This document shows, in pieces, positions 45,510-55,077 of a stretch of 64,000 bases of DNA (its first letter is position 1; the number at the start of each line of letters is the position of its first letter). The notes beneath the pieces were generated by a model. That model searched no databases. It was not told the origin of the DNA and saw nothing but the letters and a program-made list of their open reading frames with translations. The DNA comes from Metabacillus arenae (GTDB lineage Bacteria; Bacillota; Bacilli; Bacillales; Bacillaceae). The translations under genes and the position numbers were made by a program. Where the stretch lies: the NCBI RefSeq assembly GCF_014773385.1, contig NZ_JACXAI010000007.1:62001-126000 (forward strand), in the 5' to 3' direction.

Positions 45510-45650
45510 CCTCTAATAGTAGGCAAGTATAAGTCGAGCCACTGAAAAGTTTTTTCTTTACCTTTTGACTAATTGGCTTATGGCTGGGATCTGGCCGGCA
45601 AAAGGTCATGCTCTGTGACACATGGAAGCTGGACAATTCCGCCTCAAGAT
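45510..45650 (+). repeat. decayed copy of the dispersed repeat
   Basis: AAGTTTTTTCTTTACCTTTT, GACTAATTGGCTTATGGC and CATGGAAGCTGGACAATTCC match the middle and distal core of the family with many changes. Confidence 0.5.
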
Positions 45651-45827
45651 TCATGGTTCAAATAGTAAATTTAAATCTATAACAAAAATTTTCACTTTAC
45701 CATTATAATACGTTTATTGACTATCATACCACTTTCTTATCGACTTTCGTTAGCTTTCTTAATTTTTATTACAAGTAGAAAAAATTGCTAAAAAAGCACT
45801 TATAAAGGGAAGGCGTATCTTCTTTTC

Positions 45828-45947
45828 CTTGTCCAGCCGCAGCACCTGGCACCTCTAGTTCACATGCCAATCCGCCCGAGAAGGTTAAAGAACCAGCCGG
45901 CTCGCCCGAATGCTTGTCGCCGAAGGACTCACGCCTTGCGCTTTTCT
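45828..45947 (-). repeat. dispersed intergenic repeat, minus orientation, abutting the sftA stop
   Basis: Read on the minus strand: AGAAAAGCGCAAGGCGTGAG, TCCTTCGGCGACAAGCATTC, GGGCGAGCCGGCTGGTTCTT, GGTGCTGCGGCTGGACAAGG. The AT-rich tail is missing. The head begins within the TAG stop codon of sftA, so the element forms the immediate 3' end of that gene. No separate sftA terminator is seen. Confidence 0.85.
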
Positions 45948-48396
45948 AATATACATTGCTTTCCTGAATGTTCTCAAGGTCTTCTTCCGAGATAAGGATA
46001 TCTCGTGGTTTGCTGCCTTTTGCTTCGGAGATAACTCCATTCTCTTCCATTAAGTCCATTAGTCTCGCTGCCCTATTGTAGCCGATTCGGAAACGACGCT
46101 GCAGACTTGATGTAGAGGCGCCATTTTGATTTATGACGAATTCACATGCTTCCAAGAAAAGCTCATCTCCTTCGGTTTGAACAGTAGACCTTCTCACCAA
46201 TTCTTCTTGTTCAAATAAGAAGACAGGCTTCATTTGTTTTCTAACATGATCTACAACGTGTTCAATCTCATCGTCTGAAACAAAATTACCCTGTATTCTT
46301 GCTGGCTTAGAAGAGCCGTTTTCTAGAAACAGCATATCTCCCTTCCCGAGTAATTTCTCAGCTCCTCCTGTATCAATAATCGTTCTTGAATCGACTTGCG
46401 AGGACACAGAGAACGCAATTCGAGATGGGATGTTCGCTTTAATTAATCCTGTAATGACATCAACAGACGGCCGCTGAGTAGCGACGATCAAATGGATGCC
46501 GCACGCTCTTGCTTTTTGTGCGATACGGCAGATTGCTTCTTCGACATCATTTGGTGCAACCATCATAAGATCAGCCAGCTCATCAATGACCACGACTAAA
46601 TATGGCAGGTGCTCCCCTGTTTGATGCTTCTTCACCATTTCATTATATCTCGCAATATCTCTTACACCAGTGTGGGCAAATAGCTCATAACGACGCTCCA
46701 TTTCCTCCACAGCCCATTTAAGAGCAGCAGTAGCCGCTTTGACATCAGTAATTACCGGGCTGACAAGATGAGGAATGTGATTGTATGGTGCAAGCTCGAC
46801 CATTTTAGGATCTATTAATAACAATTTTACCTCATGGGGTGAAGCTTTATATAAAAGACTAACCAGCATCGTGTTAATGCACACACTCTTCCCTGATCCT
46901 GTTGCTCCTGCAATTAACCCATGGGGCATTTTCTTTAAATCTGTAATAACAGGCTGGCCTGCTATATCGAGCCCTAATGCTACTGTGAGCGGTGAAGAAT
47001 CATTTCTGAACGCCTGGCTCCGAATAATTTCTCTCAAAAACACCATTTTGCTTTGCTTATTAGGGACTTCTATTCCTATCGTGTTTTTACCAGGAATCGG
47101 GGCTTCAATTCTAATATCCTTCGCCGAAAGGCTTAATTTAATATCATCTGATAAATTGGTAATTTTGTTTACTTTAACTCCCGGCTCTGGCTGTACTTCA
47201 AGCCTTGTAACAGATGGACCTTGAGTCACATGAACCACTTTTGCCCTTACATTAAAATTTTTCAGAGTAAGGTCAAGAAGATCTTTTTGCTGATGTACCC
47301 ATTCCTCTGTATGTACAATCTCATTTGGAGGTACTCGCAAATAATTAAGTGGTGGAAATTGATAATTGCCTGTTCTTTCCCTCAGCTTTTCCCGGTCTTT
47401 TTTTAGCATCATGACATTAAATGGTACACCAGATGATTTTTTTGGTCTTCTAGGATGAGTTCCTTTTAGATTAATCGTTTTCGATTCTTCATTTTTATCA
47501 TCCTGAACCTGTTTTGTTTCCAATTGTTCTATGGGTACATTTGACTCTTGCTTACATATAACTTTATCCTCCGAAGCTGCTTCCTGTTGAACTTCTGTCA
47601 GATCGTCTTCATCTTCAAACTCATTTATTCTATTATCCTGTTCGATTGTTTCCCCATCGTTATACTCACCATTTTCTTGCACCTGGAGGCCATCATCTGT
47701 TTCTGGCAATTCTTGCTCTGTATTTTCTTCCATACCATGATGTGACGAAGAATCATAAGAAATTGCTTCTTCTTTCCCATTAGTTTGTGGTTCCAAGCTA
47801 GCTTCTTCATGATTATAAGGTGTCATCCTTTCATCTTTTTCAGACCTCATATGAATTTCTGAAAAGGAAGAATAATGATCCTCTGCCTCTGAATTTAAAT
47901 GAAGATCACCATTGAGACGATTCGATTCATTCATTGCCCGTTTTTTTCTTAAAGCTTGGATATCTAGTAATTCTTGATCTTCTCTTGAATGAAACCCATA
48001 GATCGGTGAAGGAATCTCAGTAGGCTTAAATGGGTTTTTTTCGAATTGGTCTGACCCTTTTTGCACAATTTTCTTAGACGACAGCTTATAATCTTGTTTT
48101 TTTCGCATATCTGCAGGCCGAGAAAAGTCTCTTTTTTGTTTTTCTGGAGAATGTGGTGCTTGTTTTCTTTGTCTTTTTGATTCCGTTTTGGAATTAGAAC
48201 TGGTATTTTCATCTGGAATAATAGGAAAACGAAACTTACCCTCTGGATATTGATAGGCTACTCTTGCTTCCATTTCTCCCCTTATCTTTTCATAGTTTCT
48301 ATTTACCTGCTTTGGTTTTGGCTTAATGTCATGCTCTTCTATTTCTTCTTCTTTTTCATTTAAAAAGTAATTTAACATTTTTGACATCCAACTCAT
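45946..48396 (-). CDS. sftA: DNA translocase SftA (FtsK/SpoIIIE family)
   Basis: SftA is a septum-associated, soluble FtsK-type motor that clears DNA from the closing septum. The 816-residue protein has a long charged, low-complexity N-terminal region (about 20-320, very acidic at 200-305) and no TM helices. The motor follows, with Walker A GATGSGKS at 497-504, [20 protein letters not shown] and [10 protein letters not shown], and a C-terminal gamma winged-helix domain (about 750-816). It is shorter than B. subtilis SftA (952 aa) because the linker is shorter. The RBS is weak (GAAAGAG). Its stop codon is fused to a repeat copy. Confidence 0.95.
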   Translation of the reverse strand: MSWMSKMLNYFLNEKEEEIEEHDIKPKPKQVNRNYEKIRGEMEARVAYQYPEGKFRFPIIPDENTSSNSKTESKRQRKQAPHSPEKQKRDFSRPADMRKKQDYKLSSKKIVQKGSDQFEKNPFKPTEIPSPIYGFHSREDQELLDIQALRKKRAMNESNRLNGDLHLNSEAEDHYSSFSEIHMRSEKDERMTPYNHEEASLEPQTNGKEEAISYDSSSHHGMEENTEQELPETDDGLQVQENGEYNDGETIEQDNRINEFEDEDDLTEVQQEAASEDKVICKQESNVPIEQLETKQVQDDKNEESKTINLKGTHPRRPKKSSGVPFNVMMLKKDREKLRERTGNYQFPPLNYLRVPPNEIVHTEEWVHQQKDLLDLTLKNFNVRAKVVHVTQGPSVTRLEVQPEPGVKVNKITNLSDDIKLSLSAKDIRIEAPIPGKNTIGIEVPNKQSKMVFLREIIRSQAFRNDSSPLTVALGLDIAGQPVITDLKKMPHGLIAGATGSGKSVCINTMLVSLLYKASPHEVKLLLIDPKMVELAPYNHIPHLVSPVITDVKAATAALKWAVEEMERRYELFAHTGVRDIARYNEMVKKHQTGEHLPYLVVVIDELADLMMVAPNDVEEAICRIAQKARACGIHLIVATQRPSVDVITGLIKANIPSRIAFSVSSQVDSRTIIDTGGAEKLLGKGDMLFLENGSSKPARIQGNFVSDDEIEHVVDHVRKQMKPVFLFEQEELVRRSTVQTEGDELFLEACEFVINQNGASTSSLQRRFRIGYNRAARLMDLMEENGVISEAKGSKPRDILISEEDLENIQESNVY

Positions 48397-48905
48397 TTTA
48401 TCAACTCTTTCAGCTTCTAGTTGTTTATCCTGTCTAACAGGCTTATATGTTCATTGTAACAATAAATCGGTAATTGGAAAGGTGTTTGATAACCAATTTC
48501 TTAACGCAAAATCCAAGTTCGTAACCAAGCTATACATTTATCAGCTTGCTGAAACTGCAAAATAATAAAGCTTAGAGCGACTTTGTTCAGGCCTCGGGTA
48601 TGTCCATCTAGGCATTTGAGCCTTGACAACAAAATGAATACAAAAAAGCCACTAGTCCCACTAACCAGTGACTTTCCTTATTTTATGAGAAAATTCGTAA
48701 CTTAATTGTCTTTTTTGGGGAGCACCCCTAAAAGAAGAGTCGAATATCAACGAAAAAAATTAGGTTTTTCTCGCTTTTATAACTACTTTTTCTTTTGAAA
48801 AAAGGTAGTTAAATAAAGTAAAACCAGACTTTTAAAAGGATTGCATCCTGCCTCAAATCATAAAAGTTCTATCTGTGATTTGCATAGTTAAATCATAATT
48901 AAGAT
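48397..48905. other. sftA-ytpR gap with several hairpins
   Basis: This 509-bp region has no gene. On the minus strand AAGTCACTGG...CTAGTGGCTT then TTTTTT (about 48648-48676) looks like a terminator far beyond ytpR. GGGG-AGCA-CCCC (48717-48728) and AACTAC-TTTTT...AAAAAA-GGTAGTT (48781-48811) are further hairpins. A GCCTCGGG...CTTGACAAC stretch near 48590-48632 may be a decayed repeat copy. The sftA promoter is not identified. Confidence 0.35.
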
Positions 48906-49505
48906 CTACATAAAAGAAGAACCTGTTTGATAGTCGTCCTCTAAAACTAAAATCCCTTTTTCCTTCGGTGCGTTTGGAAGGTTCAATTCTTTTGCAGAGC
49001 ATATCATACCGCTTGAAGCTACGCCCCTTAGATCTGCATCTTTAATAACTAGTCCACTCGGCATCACGGCTCCTACCTTTGCAACTACAACCTTTTGCCC
49101 AGCTTCTACGTTAGGAGCCCCGCATACAATTTGAAGTGTTTCTGTTTTTACATCCACTTGACAAATACTTAATTTATCTGCATTAGGATGTTTTTCCTTT
49201 GAACTTACATACCCAACAACAAACTTAGGTGAAAGGTCGACTTCAATTTCATCAGTGAATCCGTTTTTATGTAAAATGTCATTTATTAAACCTACAAATG
49301 ATTCTGTTAAATCTAATGGTCCATTCCCTTCCACCTTTTTATAGGTAGATGCACCAAAAATATTAAATCCAATGGTTTTACTGGAGTCTTTTTCAAAAAT
49401 TCTAGCAACATCGCCTTTTCGTTCGAAATCAATTTCTTTTGCAGAATCAGCTAATGTAATAATCAAAGTGTCTCCAATACCTTTTTCATTATAAAACACA
49501 TTCAT
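48906..49505 (-). CDS. ytpR: YtpR, tRNA-binding-domain protein
   Basis: This roughly 199-residue protein has an N-terminal DUF4479 region (about 1-85) and a C-terminal tRNA-binding OB-fold (about 90-195) like the EMAP/PheT N-terminal domain ([40 protein letters not shown]). It may act as a free-standing tRNA-binding or trans-editing factor; no specific function is established. The frame opens at GTG 49514, but AAAGGGTG points to ATG 49505, which matches the B. subtilis N terminus MNVFYN. It follows ytpQ by 20 bp in the ytpPQR operon. Confidence 0.94.
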   Translation of the reverse strand: MNVFYNEKGIGDTLIITLADSAKEIDFERKGDVARIFEKDSSKTIGFNIFGASTYKKVEGNGPLDLTESFVGLINDILHKNGFTDEIEVDLSPKFVVGYVSSKEKHPNADKLSICQVDVKTETLQIVCGAPNVEAGQKVVVAKVGAVMPSGLVIKDADLRGVASSGMICSAKELNLPNAPKEKGILVLEDDYQTGSSFM

Positions 49506-49525
49506 TTCTTTCACCCTTTCAACAC

Positions 49526-50326
49526 TTAACTGCGCTTATTTTTTCCCATAATAAAAATGGGTTCCAGTTCTTGATTTTCATATAAGAATGATAAAGCTGT
49601 TATTGGTACACGACCGCTTGCGAAAAAGCTCATCGTCATTTGGGCAAGTATATCATACCCTGTTTCATTACGAATGTCGGCAATAATTAGGACATCTTGG
49701 TGCGGAACAGCAACTGCCATCGTGCCAGTCACCTTCTCTTCAAACGATTTTAATAATGAATCATTTAAAATCCTGCTTGCATCATACCCATCATTCTGAT
49801 TAAGAAAATAAAAGATATTACCTGCAACTTGATCTTCTTTCCATTTTGTAGGGAGTGATCTTACATTAAACGAGGCTGTTTCCTTTATCCTTTTAATTGT
49901 CCATCCTTCTCTTTGTAGGATTTGCTGGTCAATTAATCGATAGGTCGTGCCAAGGTCTAACGCAAAATAGATTCGTGTTTCTGCGGTGTGCTCTTCAAAA
50001 ACAAGCGGTACTCCCTCATTTGATTTTTCAGGAAAAGAGGTAGATCGAATGACCGGAAACACCGATTTTTCCTTTTCACTTAATGCTTGGGGCTCATTCA
50101 TAGCCTTTAAGGCTTCTCTTATATAGTAAGTGATTTCATCAAGGGCCTTTTCTTTTGATTCTTCCCATTTAGCAATCACCTTTGGGAGCTCAAGTGTAAG
50201 ACCTTTTTTTAATTGCTTGTCTTCAATTCTGAGAGTATCCTTTTCTCTATCAAAATGAAAGTCTAAAGAAGGCTGATCTAAATGCTCCTGAACTAACGCA
50301 GCCATTTTTCGTGCCGTCATTTTCAT
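49526..50326 (-). CDS. ytpQ: DUF1444-family protein YtpQ
   Basis: This 266-residue protein of the DUF1444 (YtpQ) family has a cytosolic composition with no signal or TM segment. Conserved-looking segments are [31 protein letters not shown] and [14 protein letters not shown] followed by [14 protein letters not shown]. No biochemical role is known. The RBS is GAAAGGAGGTCC, very strong. It lies in the order ytpP-ytpQ-ytpR, with short gaps, as in B. subtilis. Confidence 0.93.
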   Translation of the reverse strand: MKMTARKMAALVQEHLDQPSLDFHFDREKDTLRIEDKQLKKGLTLELPKVIAKWEESKEKALDEITYYIREALKAMNEPQALSEKEKSVFPVIRSTSFPEKSNEGVPLVFEEHTAETRIYFALDLGTTYRLIDQQILQREGWTIKRIKETASFNVRSLPTKWKEDQVAGNIFYFLNQNDGYDASRILNDSLLKSFEEKVTGTMAVAVPHQDVLIIADIRNETGYDILAQMTMSFFASGRVPITALSFLYENQELEPIFIMGKNKRS

Positions 50327-50357
50327 TATTTGGACCTCCTTTCATTTTTGGATCAGG

Positions 50358-50672
50358 CTATTTTAATCCGTTGATAAACTCTTGGATTTGCTCTTTTGAT
50401 TTTCTTTCCTTGTTCACAAAACGGCCGGTTTCTTGTCCATGGTGAAAGGCAATGAAGCTTGGAATTCCAAAAACATTAAGTTCCTGGCAAAGCTCGATAA
50501 ATTTGTCACGGTCAACGTAGTAAAATGTATGTTTTTCATTTTCTTTCTCTAGCTCTGGCAGAATGGGTTCAATCGCGCGGCAATCAGGACACCAGTCAGC
50601 TGAAAACATCAAAATAACATTTTCCAGAGCGATTACTTGTTTATAATTTTCGCTGGAATCAATAATTTTCAA
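50358..50672 (-). CDS. ytpP: thioredoxin-like protein YtpP
   Basis: This small thioredoxin-fold protein (104 aa from TTG 50672; the frame opens at TTG 50687) has the active-site WCPDC with Cys28 and Cys31 and the cis-Pro loop GIPSFIAF. It is likely a cytosolic thiol-disulfide oxidoreductase; YtpP-type proteins have been linked to low-molecular-weight-thiol biology in Firmicutes, which I mention as context only. GGAGG lies inside the longer frame and is spaced 8 bases from TTG 50672, so the shorter start is preferred and leaves a 4-bp gap after the membrane-protein gene upstream. Confidence 0.92.
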   Translation of the reverse strand: MKIIDSSENYKQVIALENVILMFSADWCPDCRAIEPILPELEKENEKHTFYYVDRDKFIELCQELNVFGIPSFIAFHHGQETGRFVNKERKSKEQIQEFINGLK

Positions 50673-50676
50673 TTTT

Positions 50677-51690
50677 TCACCCTCCAATATTTAATTTCAT
50701 ATCGCCAGGTTTAATAAAACCTTTTTTTCTCATCCATTCGGATAATACCAAACTAATAGCTGCAGGGCCAATAAAATGCAAGATGAGAATTTGGAAGAAA
50801 ACCTCTGCAGTGAATCCATGGGTAGTAATGGTCATGATTTGGCCGACAAAACCGCTTGTACCCATACCCGCACCCGCTGCATTGTTTGTAATTTGAAATA
50901 ACACAGTCCCAAATGGAGCAAGCAAGGCTCCTGCAATAGTCGGTGGAATTAAAATTAAAGGATTTTTTACAATATTCGGCACCTGCAGCATGGAGGTTCC
51001 TATTCCTTGCGCAAACAATCCTCCTATTCCGTTCTCCCTGTAGCTGCTCACAGCAAATCCAATCATTTGGGCACAGCAGCCAATTGTAGCAGCACCCGCT
51101 GCAATTCCTTCTAGATTAAGCATTAGAGCTATTGCTGCACTTGAGATAGGTGCAGTTAAAGCAAGACCCATTAAAATAGCTACTAGTATACCCATTAATA
51201 TCGGTCTCTGTTCAGTTGACCACATAACGACACTGCCGAATCCCTTCATAAATGCATCAATCGATGGACCGATAAAGCTTGCTACAAAGTAACCTGTCAA
51301 AACGGTTACGAAGGGAGTCAAAATGATATCAATTTTTGTTTGTTTGCTAACAACTTTTCCGATTTCAGTTGCAATTAAAGCAGCTGCATAGCTCCCAGCT
51401 GGGCCACCAAGAGCTGCTCCAGCGGCACCGCAAATTAAACTTGAAAAAATAACCAGAGGCGGAGCCTGTAAGCCATATGCGACAGCTGCCCCGATTGCGG
51501 GACCCATTAACCCCATCGAAAGTTTGCCAATTTCCACAAACGTATCTACGTGAAGTTGTTCTCCAATTGTTTTAAAAATTAGTCCAATAATAAGAGATGA
51601 AAACAAACCAAGCGCCATAAAGCTTAGCGCATCTACAAAATACACCTTTGGTGATAACGACACACCTTTTTTATGCAAAAAATTCTTCAA
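50677..51690 (-). CDS. PTS EIIC-like membrane protein
   Basis: This 337-residue very hydrophobic protein has about eight to ten TM segments and Gly/Ala-rich loops (AAVAYGLQAPPLVIFSSLIC, GGLFAQGIGTSMLQVPNIVK). It matches the PTS_EIIC_2 type of phosphotransferase permease domain. No EIIA, EIIB or kinase gene lies nearby and no phosphorylatable His/Cys domain is fused, so a sugar-transport role is unproven. It starts at TTG 51690 behind AAAGGGGGAAACAGC. It is upstream of ytpP and likely in the same transcript. Confidence 0.8.
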   Translation of the reverse strand: MKNFLHKKGVSLSPKVYFVDALSFMALGLFSSLIIGLIFKTIGEQLHVDTFVEIGKLSMGLMGPAIGAAVAYGLQAPPLVIFSSLICGAAGAALGGPAGSYAAALIATEIGKVVSKQTKIDIILTPFVTVLTGYFVASFIGPSIDAFMKGFGSVVMWSTEQRPILMGILVAILMGLALTAPISSAAIALMLNLEGIAAGAATIGCCAQMIGFAVSSYRENGIGGLFAQGIGTSMLQVPNIVKNPLILIPPTIAGALLAPFGTVLFQITNNAAGAGMGTSGFVGQIMTITTHGFTAEVFFQILILHFIGPAAISLVLSEWMRKKGFIKPGDMKLNIGG

Positions 51691-51850
51691 GCTGTTTCCC
51701 CCTTTCCATAATCTATATTTTAATCACTATCATACTAAAATGAAGTGACTTTTACTAACACCACCACAGTTTAATGTTTTTTCTTTTATTGGAGGTTAAT
51801 TTTGGACTGGTATCAATAAGGAATTTCCTCCAAAAACGCGAAACCAGCCG

Positions 51851-51890
51851 AGGGCTCGTGTTGTGTACACCCTAGGCTGGTCAAGGAGCT
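51851..51890 (-). terminator. terminator after the lipoprotein gene
   Basis: On the minus strand GACCAGCCTAGGG, a 15-base loop and CCCTCGGCTGGTTTC form a long imperfect stem followed by GCGTTTTTGG. Confidence 0.55.
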
Positions 51891-51923
51891 TTCGCATTTC
51901 TTTGCAGGTCTGCGAAAACATCA

Positions 51924-52427
51924 TTATTTAATTTGAATCGATTTTGCAATGTCCATCATTTGTTCGGCGTTGTCTGGAACATCGTTAGCTTTTGATTCAG
52001 TTGTGATTTTAGCTCCGCCAATCCCTACCGTTACTTCATACATAGAGCCTTCAATTTTTTTAACAACTAAGTACCCGAACCTCTTTTCTTCTTCCATTGT
52101 TTCGTCAATAACAGGTTCTTTGTTAGTCTGGGTCAGTGTCTCATAGCTTCGTTTACTAGTCATTTCTTCGTTTGAGTTTACGAACAGAATATATTGTTGG
52201 CCTTTTTGGTTCAACAACACATTTGAATCTTTTTTCGTTTCTACTTTAAACGTATCAGGTAAAAAATAAGAAAATACTTTGGTCTCTTGATTTACCTGAT
52301 GAGCATCTTTTTTAAAGGCTGATTCTGTTTGCTCCACAGCTAAAGGTGTAAACTCATTCTCAGACATGGCGCAAGCTGATAAAATGGTAAAAGACAATAT
52401 AATAATAAAGCATATTAACTTTCTCAA
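51924..52427 (-). CDS. putative lipoprotein
   Basis: This 167-residue protein has a lipoprotein signal peptide: MRKLICFIIILSFTILSAC, with lipobox LSAC and lipidated Cys19, then a hydrophilic domain. The mature part (about 147 aa) contains the repeated Lys/Glu-rich text KVETKKDSNVLLNQKGQQYI and a C-terminal IAKSIQIK strand. No family is recognised. It starts at TTG 52427 with RBS GGAGGTCC, 9 bases away. It is monocistronic and flanked upstream by repeat copies. Confidence 0.82.
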   Translation of the reverse strand: MRKLICFIIILSFTILSACAMSENEFTPLAVEQTESAFKKDAHQVNQETKVFSYFLPDTFKVETKKDSNVLLNQKGQQYILFVNSNEEMTSKRSYETLTQTNKEPVIDETMEEEKRFGYLVVKKIEGSMYEVTVGIGGAKITTESKANDVPDNAEQMMDIAKSIQIK

Positions 52428-52458
52428 TTTATTTGGACCTCCATTTTATGTTCTAGAA

Positions 52459-52590
52459 CAAAAAGCTAAAGGGTACCTTGTCCAACCTAGGGAGCACTTT
52501 AGACAAGCCTTTTGGGAAATACCGCACATGCCTTTTTTGGCGGATTGGATTATGACAACAGGCTGTTAGCACTCGAGATTGAAGGAAATA
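52459..52590 (+). repeat. dispersed intergenic repeat, divergent copy
   Basis: AAAAGCTAAAGGGTACCTTG, GGAGCACTTTAGACAAGCC, CATGCCTTTTTTGGCGGATT and GGATTATGACAACAGGC follow the family order with many substitutions. It lies just upstream of the lipoprotein gene. Confidence 0.6.
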
Positions 52591-52642
52591 ACAAAATCAA
52601 CCTATTTGTTAAGGGCTTACAATATTTTAAATCTGACAATAC

Positions 52643-52826
52643 AAGAAAAGCGCAAGGAGCCCGCTTATCGGCGACAAGCATTCGGGCGAGCCGGCAGAAA
52701 GGTTGTTCTTTAACCTTTTTGACGGATTGGCTTATGACCTAAGGGCCGATGGCGCCTGGAGCTGAACAATGATAACTTACTTTAATACGTTAATACTTTA
52801 ATTACTTAAATTTCCTGAAACCAGGA
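52643..52826 (+). repeat. dispersed intergenic repeat, full-length reference copy
   Basis: The most complete copy: head GAAAAGCGCAAGGAG, TATCGGCGACAAGCATTCGG, GCGAGCCGGCAGAAAGGTTG, TTCTTTAACCTTTTTGACGG, ATTGGCTTATGACC, GGCGCCTGGAGCTGAACAA, then the AT-rich tail TTTAATACGTTAATACTTTA and TTAAATTTCCTGAAA. It is about 184 bp and contains no real coding frame. It lies between the lipoprotein gene and ytoQ. Confidence 0.9.
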
Positions 52827-52967
52827 CAAAGGACCTCTTATTATATTACCCGAAACTTTTTTCAAATGCCAAGTTTGTTTGGATCCTATAAAAATAAATA
52901 GTAGAATTGAGGAGAAAGGAAAGCTGCTGTTTTTTATTCGTTTAACTTTAATTTAGGAGGGATCTGC

Positions 52968-53411
52968 ATGAACTTTGTTGTATATTTGGCTGGTGAAATA
53001 CATAGTAACTGGCGCGAAGAAATAAAGGATAAAGCCAAATCACTCAACCTGCCAATTACTTTTGTTGGACCGATGGAACATCATGACCGTTCAGATGATA
53101 TTGGAGAAGAAATACTTGGCAGGCAGCCTGGCAAGGTATATAAAGATGAAGCTGCTTCTCAAATCAACAACTTTAGAACATCCGTATTAATGAACAAAGC
53201 CGATGTCGTGATTGCATTATTTGGTGAGAAATATAAGCAATGGAACACTGCCATGGATGCAAGTGCTGCCATTACTTTAAATAAGCCGCTTATCCTGATT
53301 AGACCTGAAAACCTGCACCATCCCTTGAAGGAACTATCTAATAAAGCAAATGTTACAGTTGAAACCGTTAACCAAGCGATGAAAGTGCTGGCATATGTCC
53401 TTGAGACTTAA
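52968..53411 (+). CDS. ytoQ: YtoQ family protein
   Basis: This 147-residue protein of the YtoQ family starts MNFVVYLAGEIHSNWREEIK and contains FVGPMEHHDRSDDIGEEILG and a central MNKADVVIALFGEKYKQWNT. The pattern resembles nucleoside-2-deoxyribosyltransferase-like folds, but activity is unproven. The RBS is TTAGGAGGGATC. In B. subtilis the gene lies close to ytoP; here the gas-vesicle operon and an ITPase gene separate them. Confidence 0.92.
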   Translation: MNFVVYLAGEIHSNWREEIKDKAKSLNLPITFVGPMEHHDRSDDIGEEILGRQPGKVYKDEAASQINNFRTSVLMNKADVVIALFGEKYKQWNTAMDASAAITLNKPLILIRPENLHHPLKELSNKANVTVETVNQAMKVLAYVLET

Positions 53412-53448
53412 ATAATATTAAAAATAGCATAGTGAATTCTTTATGCTT

Positions 53449-53478
53449 AAAAAATGCGGCTGATCAGCCGCATTTTTT
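53449..53478. terminator. bidirectional terminator, ytoQ / gvp operon
   Basis: AAAAAATGCGGCTGA and TCAGCCGCATTTTTT form a perfect palindrome. It ends both ytoQ and the gas-vesicle operon. Confidence 0.93.
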
Positions 53479-53502
53479 AGAATCTTAATCTGTTTATTCC
53501 AT

Positions 53503-53892
53503 TCATTTTTCTTCTGCGATTTTACCGATGAAAAAACCATCTGTTTGATCAAGCCTGCCCCTCCATAGAAACTCACTATTGGAGGGTGTCGGTTTATTAT
53601 CACCACAATAGATCCTAGTATTTTTCAAATGAATATAGTTTAAATTTTCGCTTTCTTGAATATTCTGACTTGCATGGTTAAACATTTCACTAATTTGCTC
53701 CGAAATGTCATTGCCATTAACAAACTTTTCACTTAAGCTCTGAAAATATTCTTGGGCCGATATAAGTGTCCCAGTTATAAGAGCACCTTTCATATTCAGG
53801 GTAATGTCGAGTGAAAAATCATGTTTATTAGCGGCCTTAGTGAATGTTTCGAGCACACTGTCCTTCACTGGATCACCATTATTTAAAGACAT
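53503..53892 (-). CDS. gvpU: gas vesicle accessory protein GvpU
   Basis: This 129-residue last gene of the gas-vesicle operon matches the GvpU position and type of B. megaterium, where the protein influences vesicle clustering. The N-terminal part (DITLNMKGALITGTLISAQE) and C terminus (YIHLKNTRIYCGDNKPTPSN) look like beta strands; there is no TM segment. The RBS is GGAGGGGATAAA. Identification rests on position and family resemblance. Confidence 0.85.
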   Translation of the reverse strand: MSLNNGDPVKDSVLETFTKAANKHDFSLDITLNMKGALITGTLISAQEYFQSLSEKFVNGNDISEQISEMFNHASQNIQESENLNYIHLKNTRIYCGDNKPTPSNSEFLWRGRLDQTDGFFIGKIAEEK

Positions 53893-53925
53893 TTTATCCC
53901 CTCCAATTCATCATATTTCTCCCAG

Positions 53926-54669
53926 TCAGCTTGATGATTTAACCGTATCATCTTCATTTTTCACAACCGTTTCATTGGATGAGTTTTTATTTGCGGTCTT
54001 TTCAGAGCCTTTCTTTACATTAGCAGAAGTTTTCTTCCCAGAACGTTTACTGCTTTTTTTATTGGTATTACTTGTTTCCTCTTCATCTTGATTCTCCGGA
54101 TTTTTATCATCGGAACCTGATTCCTCTAACTCCTCTTCTTCATCTGTTTCATTATCGTTGTTTGTTTCAGAGTCATCGTAATGATCGGTTTCACTTTCTG
54201 ATTGAAGGCTTTCCTCTTCTTCATCTGTTTGGGAAACTGCCTCGTCTTGGTTTTCGTCCTTGGCCTCTTCTTCACTATGCTTATTCATTTTTAAAATATT
54301 CAGAGGAGAATTTTTAATTTTATCTGTTATTTCTTGAGTTTTGCTAGTACCCTTTTCCTTTAATGATGAAAATTTATCTTTTGATTTATCTCCAAATTCT
54401 TTACAACTGTTTAATGCAGTTGACGTTTGTTCACCAATCGATGAACGAAGCTCTTTGCCAGATTTAGGTGCAAGCAGCAAGGTAGCTGCAATTCCCACAG
54501 CTCCTCCAGCTAATGTTCCTTTAAAAAACTCTTTTTTTCCTTTAGGGTTTTCAGCTTTCTTGTTCGCCTTTTCTTCTTTTGCCTGAGCTTTTTGCTGTTT
54601 TTTGTTCATATTCTTCTCCTCCTTTGTATTTGATTGGTCATTGTTTTGTATTTCATTATTTTTTGCCAC
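53926..54669 (-). CDS. gvpT: gas vesicle protein GvpT (YtxH-like module plus acidic tail)
   Basis: The 247-residue protein begins with a Lys/Gln/Glu-rich stretch. A YtxH-like segment follows at about 48-82 (FFKGTLAGGAVGIAATLLLA, then PKSGKELRSSIGEQ), and an amphipathic helix. Residues about 125-205 are extremely acidic (Glu, Asp, Ser) and a Lys/Ser/Thr tail ends it. The start is GTG 54669 behind TAGGAGGAATTTTCAG. GvpT is one of the accessory proteins of B. megaterium gas vesicles; its role is unclear. The YtxH motif is nearly identical to that of ytxH in this window. Confidence 0.82.
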   Translation of the reverse strand: MAKNNEIQNNDQSNTKEEKNMNKKQQKAQAKEEKANKKAENPKGKKEFFKGTLAGGAVGIAATLLLAPKSGKELRSSIGEQTSTALNSCKEFGDKSKDKFSSLKEKGTSKTQEITDKIKNSPLNILKMNKHSEEEAKDENQDEAVSQTDEEEESLQSESETDHYDDSETNNDNETDEEEELEESGSDDKNPENQDEEETSNTNKKSSKRSGKKTSANVKKGSEKTANKNSSNETVVKNEDDTVKSSS

Positions 54670-54706
54670 CTGAAAATTCCTCCTACCGAGTTTTTGTTAT
54701 GATGAT

Positions 54707-55015
54707 TTATACATTAAAATTCATTTTTTCTTCTAATTGCTGAATACGATCATTCAGTTTTTTATTTTCTTCTTCCAGCATTTTGTTGTTTTGACTCATT
54801 GCTTTCGAGCTCAAGTAAGGATCGTTTTCCCACCAGTCCATACCAATTTCTTTAGCTTTATCTACTGATGCGACGAGTAAACGGATTTTAATAGTTAAGA
54901 GTTCTACATCTGCAAGGCCTATTTTAATATCACCTGCAATAACGACCCCTTTATCAAGAACTTTTTCCAAGACATCTACAATGGTGCTCGATTGAGTTGA
55001 GCGTTCAATTTCCAC
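54707..55015 (-). CDS. gvpJ: gas vesicle protein GvpJ
   Basis: This 102-residue GvpA/J/M-family minor structural protein has the core helix-strand motif (TIVDVLEKVLDKGVVIAGDI, then KIGLADVELLTIKIRLLVAS) at about 12-52 and a C-terminal charged coiled-coil extension (NNKMLEEENKKLNDRIQQLE). Such extended GvpA homologues are thought to nucleate or cap the conical ends. It starts at GTG 55015 behind GCGAGGAGGG. It lies between gvpK and gvpT. Confidence 0.9.
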   Translation of the reverse strand: MEIERSTQSSTIVDVLEKVLDKGVVIAGDIKIGLADVELLTIKIRLLVASVDKAKEIGMDWWENDPYLSSKAMSQNNKMLEEENKKLNDRIQQLEEKMNFNV

Positions 55016-55077
55016 TAATGTCCCTCCTCGCTCTATGAGTACCGATTTCGCTTTTTCATACTATTTTTGGTAAAGAC

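Noticed and set aside
48781-48811. AACTAC-TTTTT hairpin as the ytpR terminator
   Set aside because: The arms are mostly A and T and no T-tract follows in either direction; it is recorded only within the gap description.
52512-52742. 76-codon frame across two repeat copies
   Set aside because: It spans the end of one repeat copy and most of another and has no RBS.
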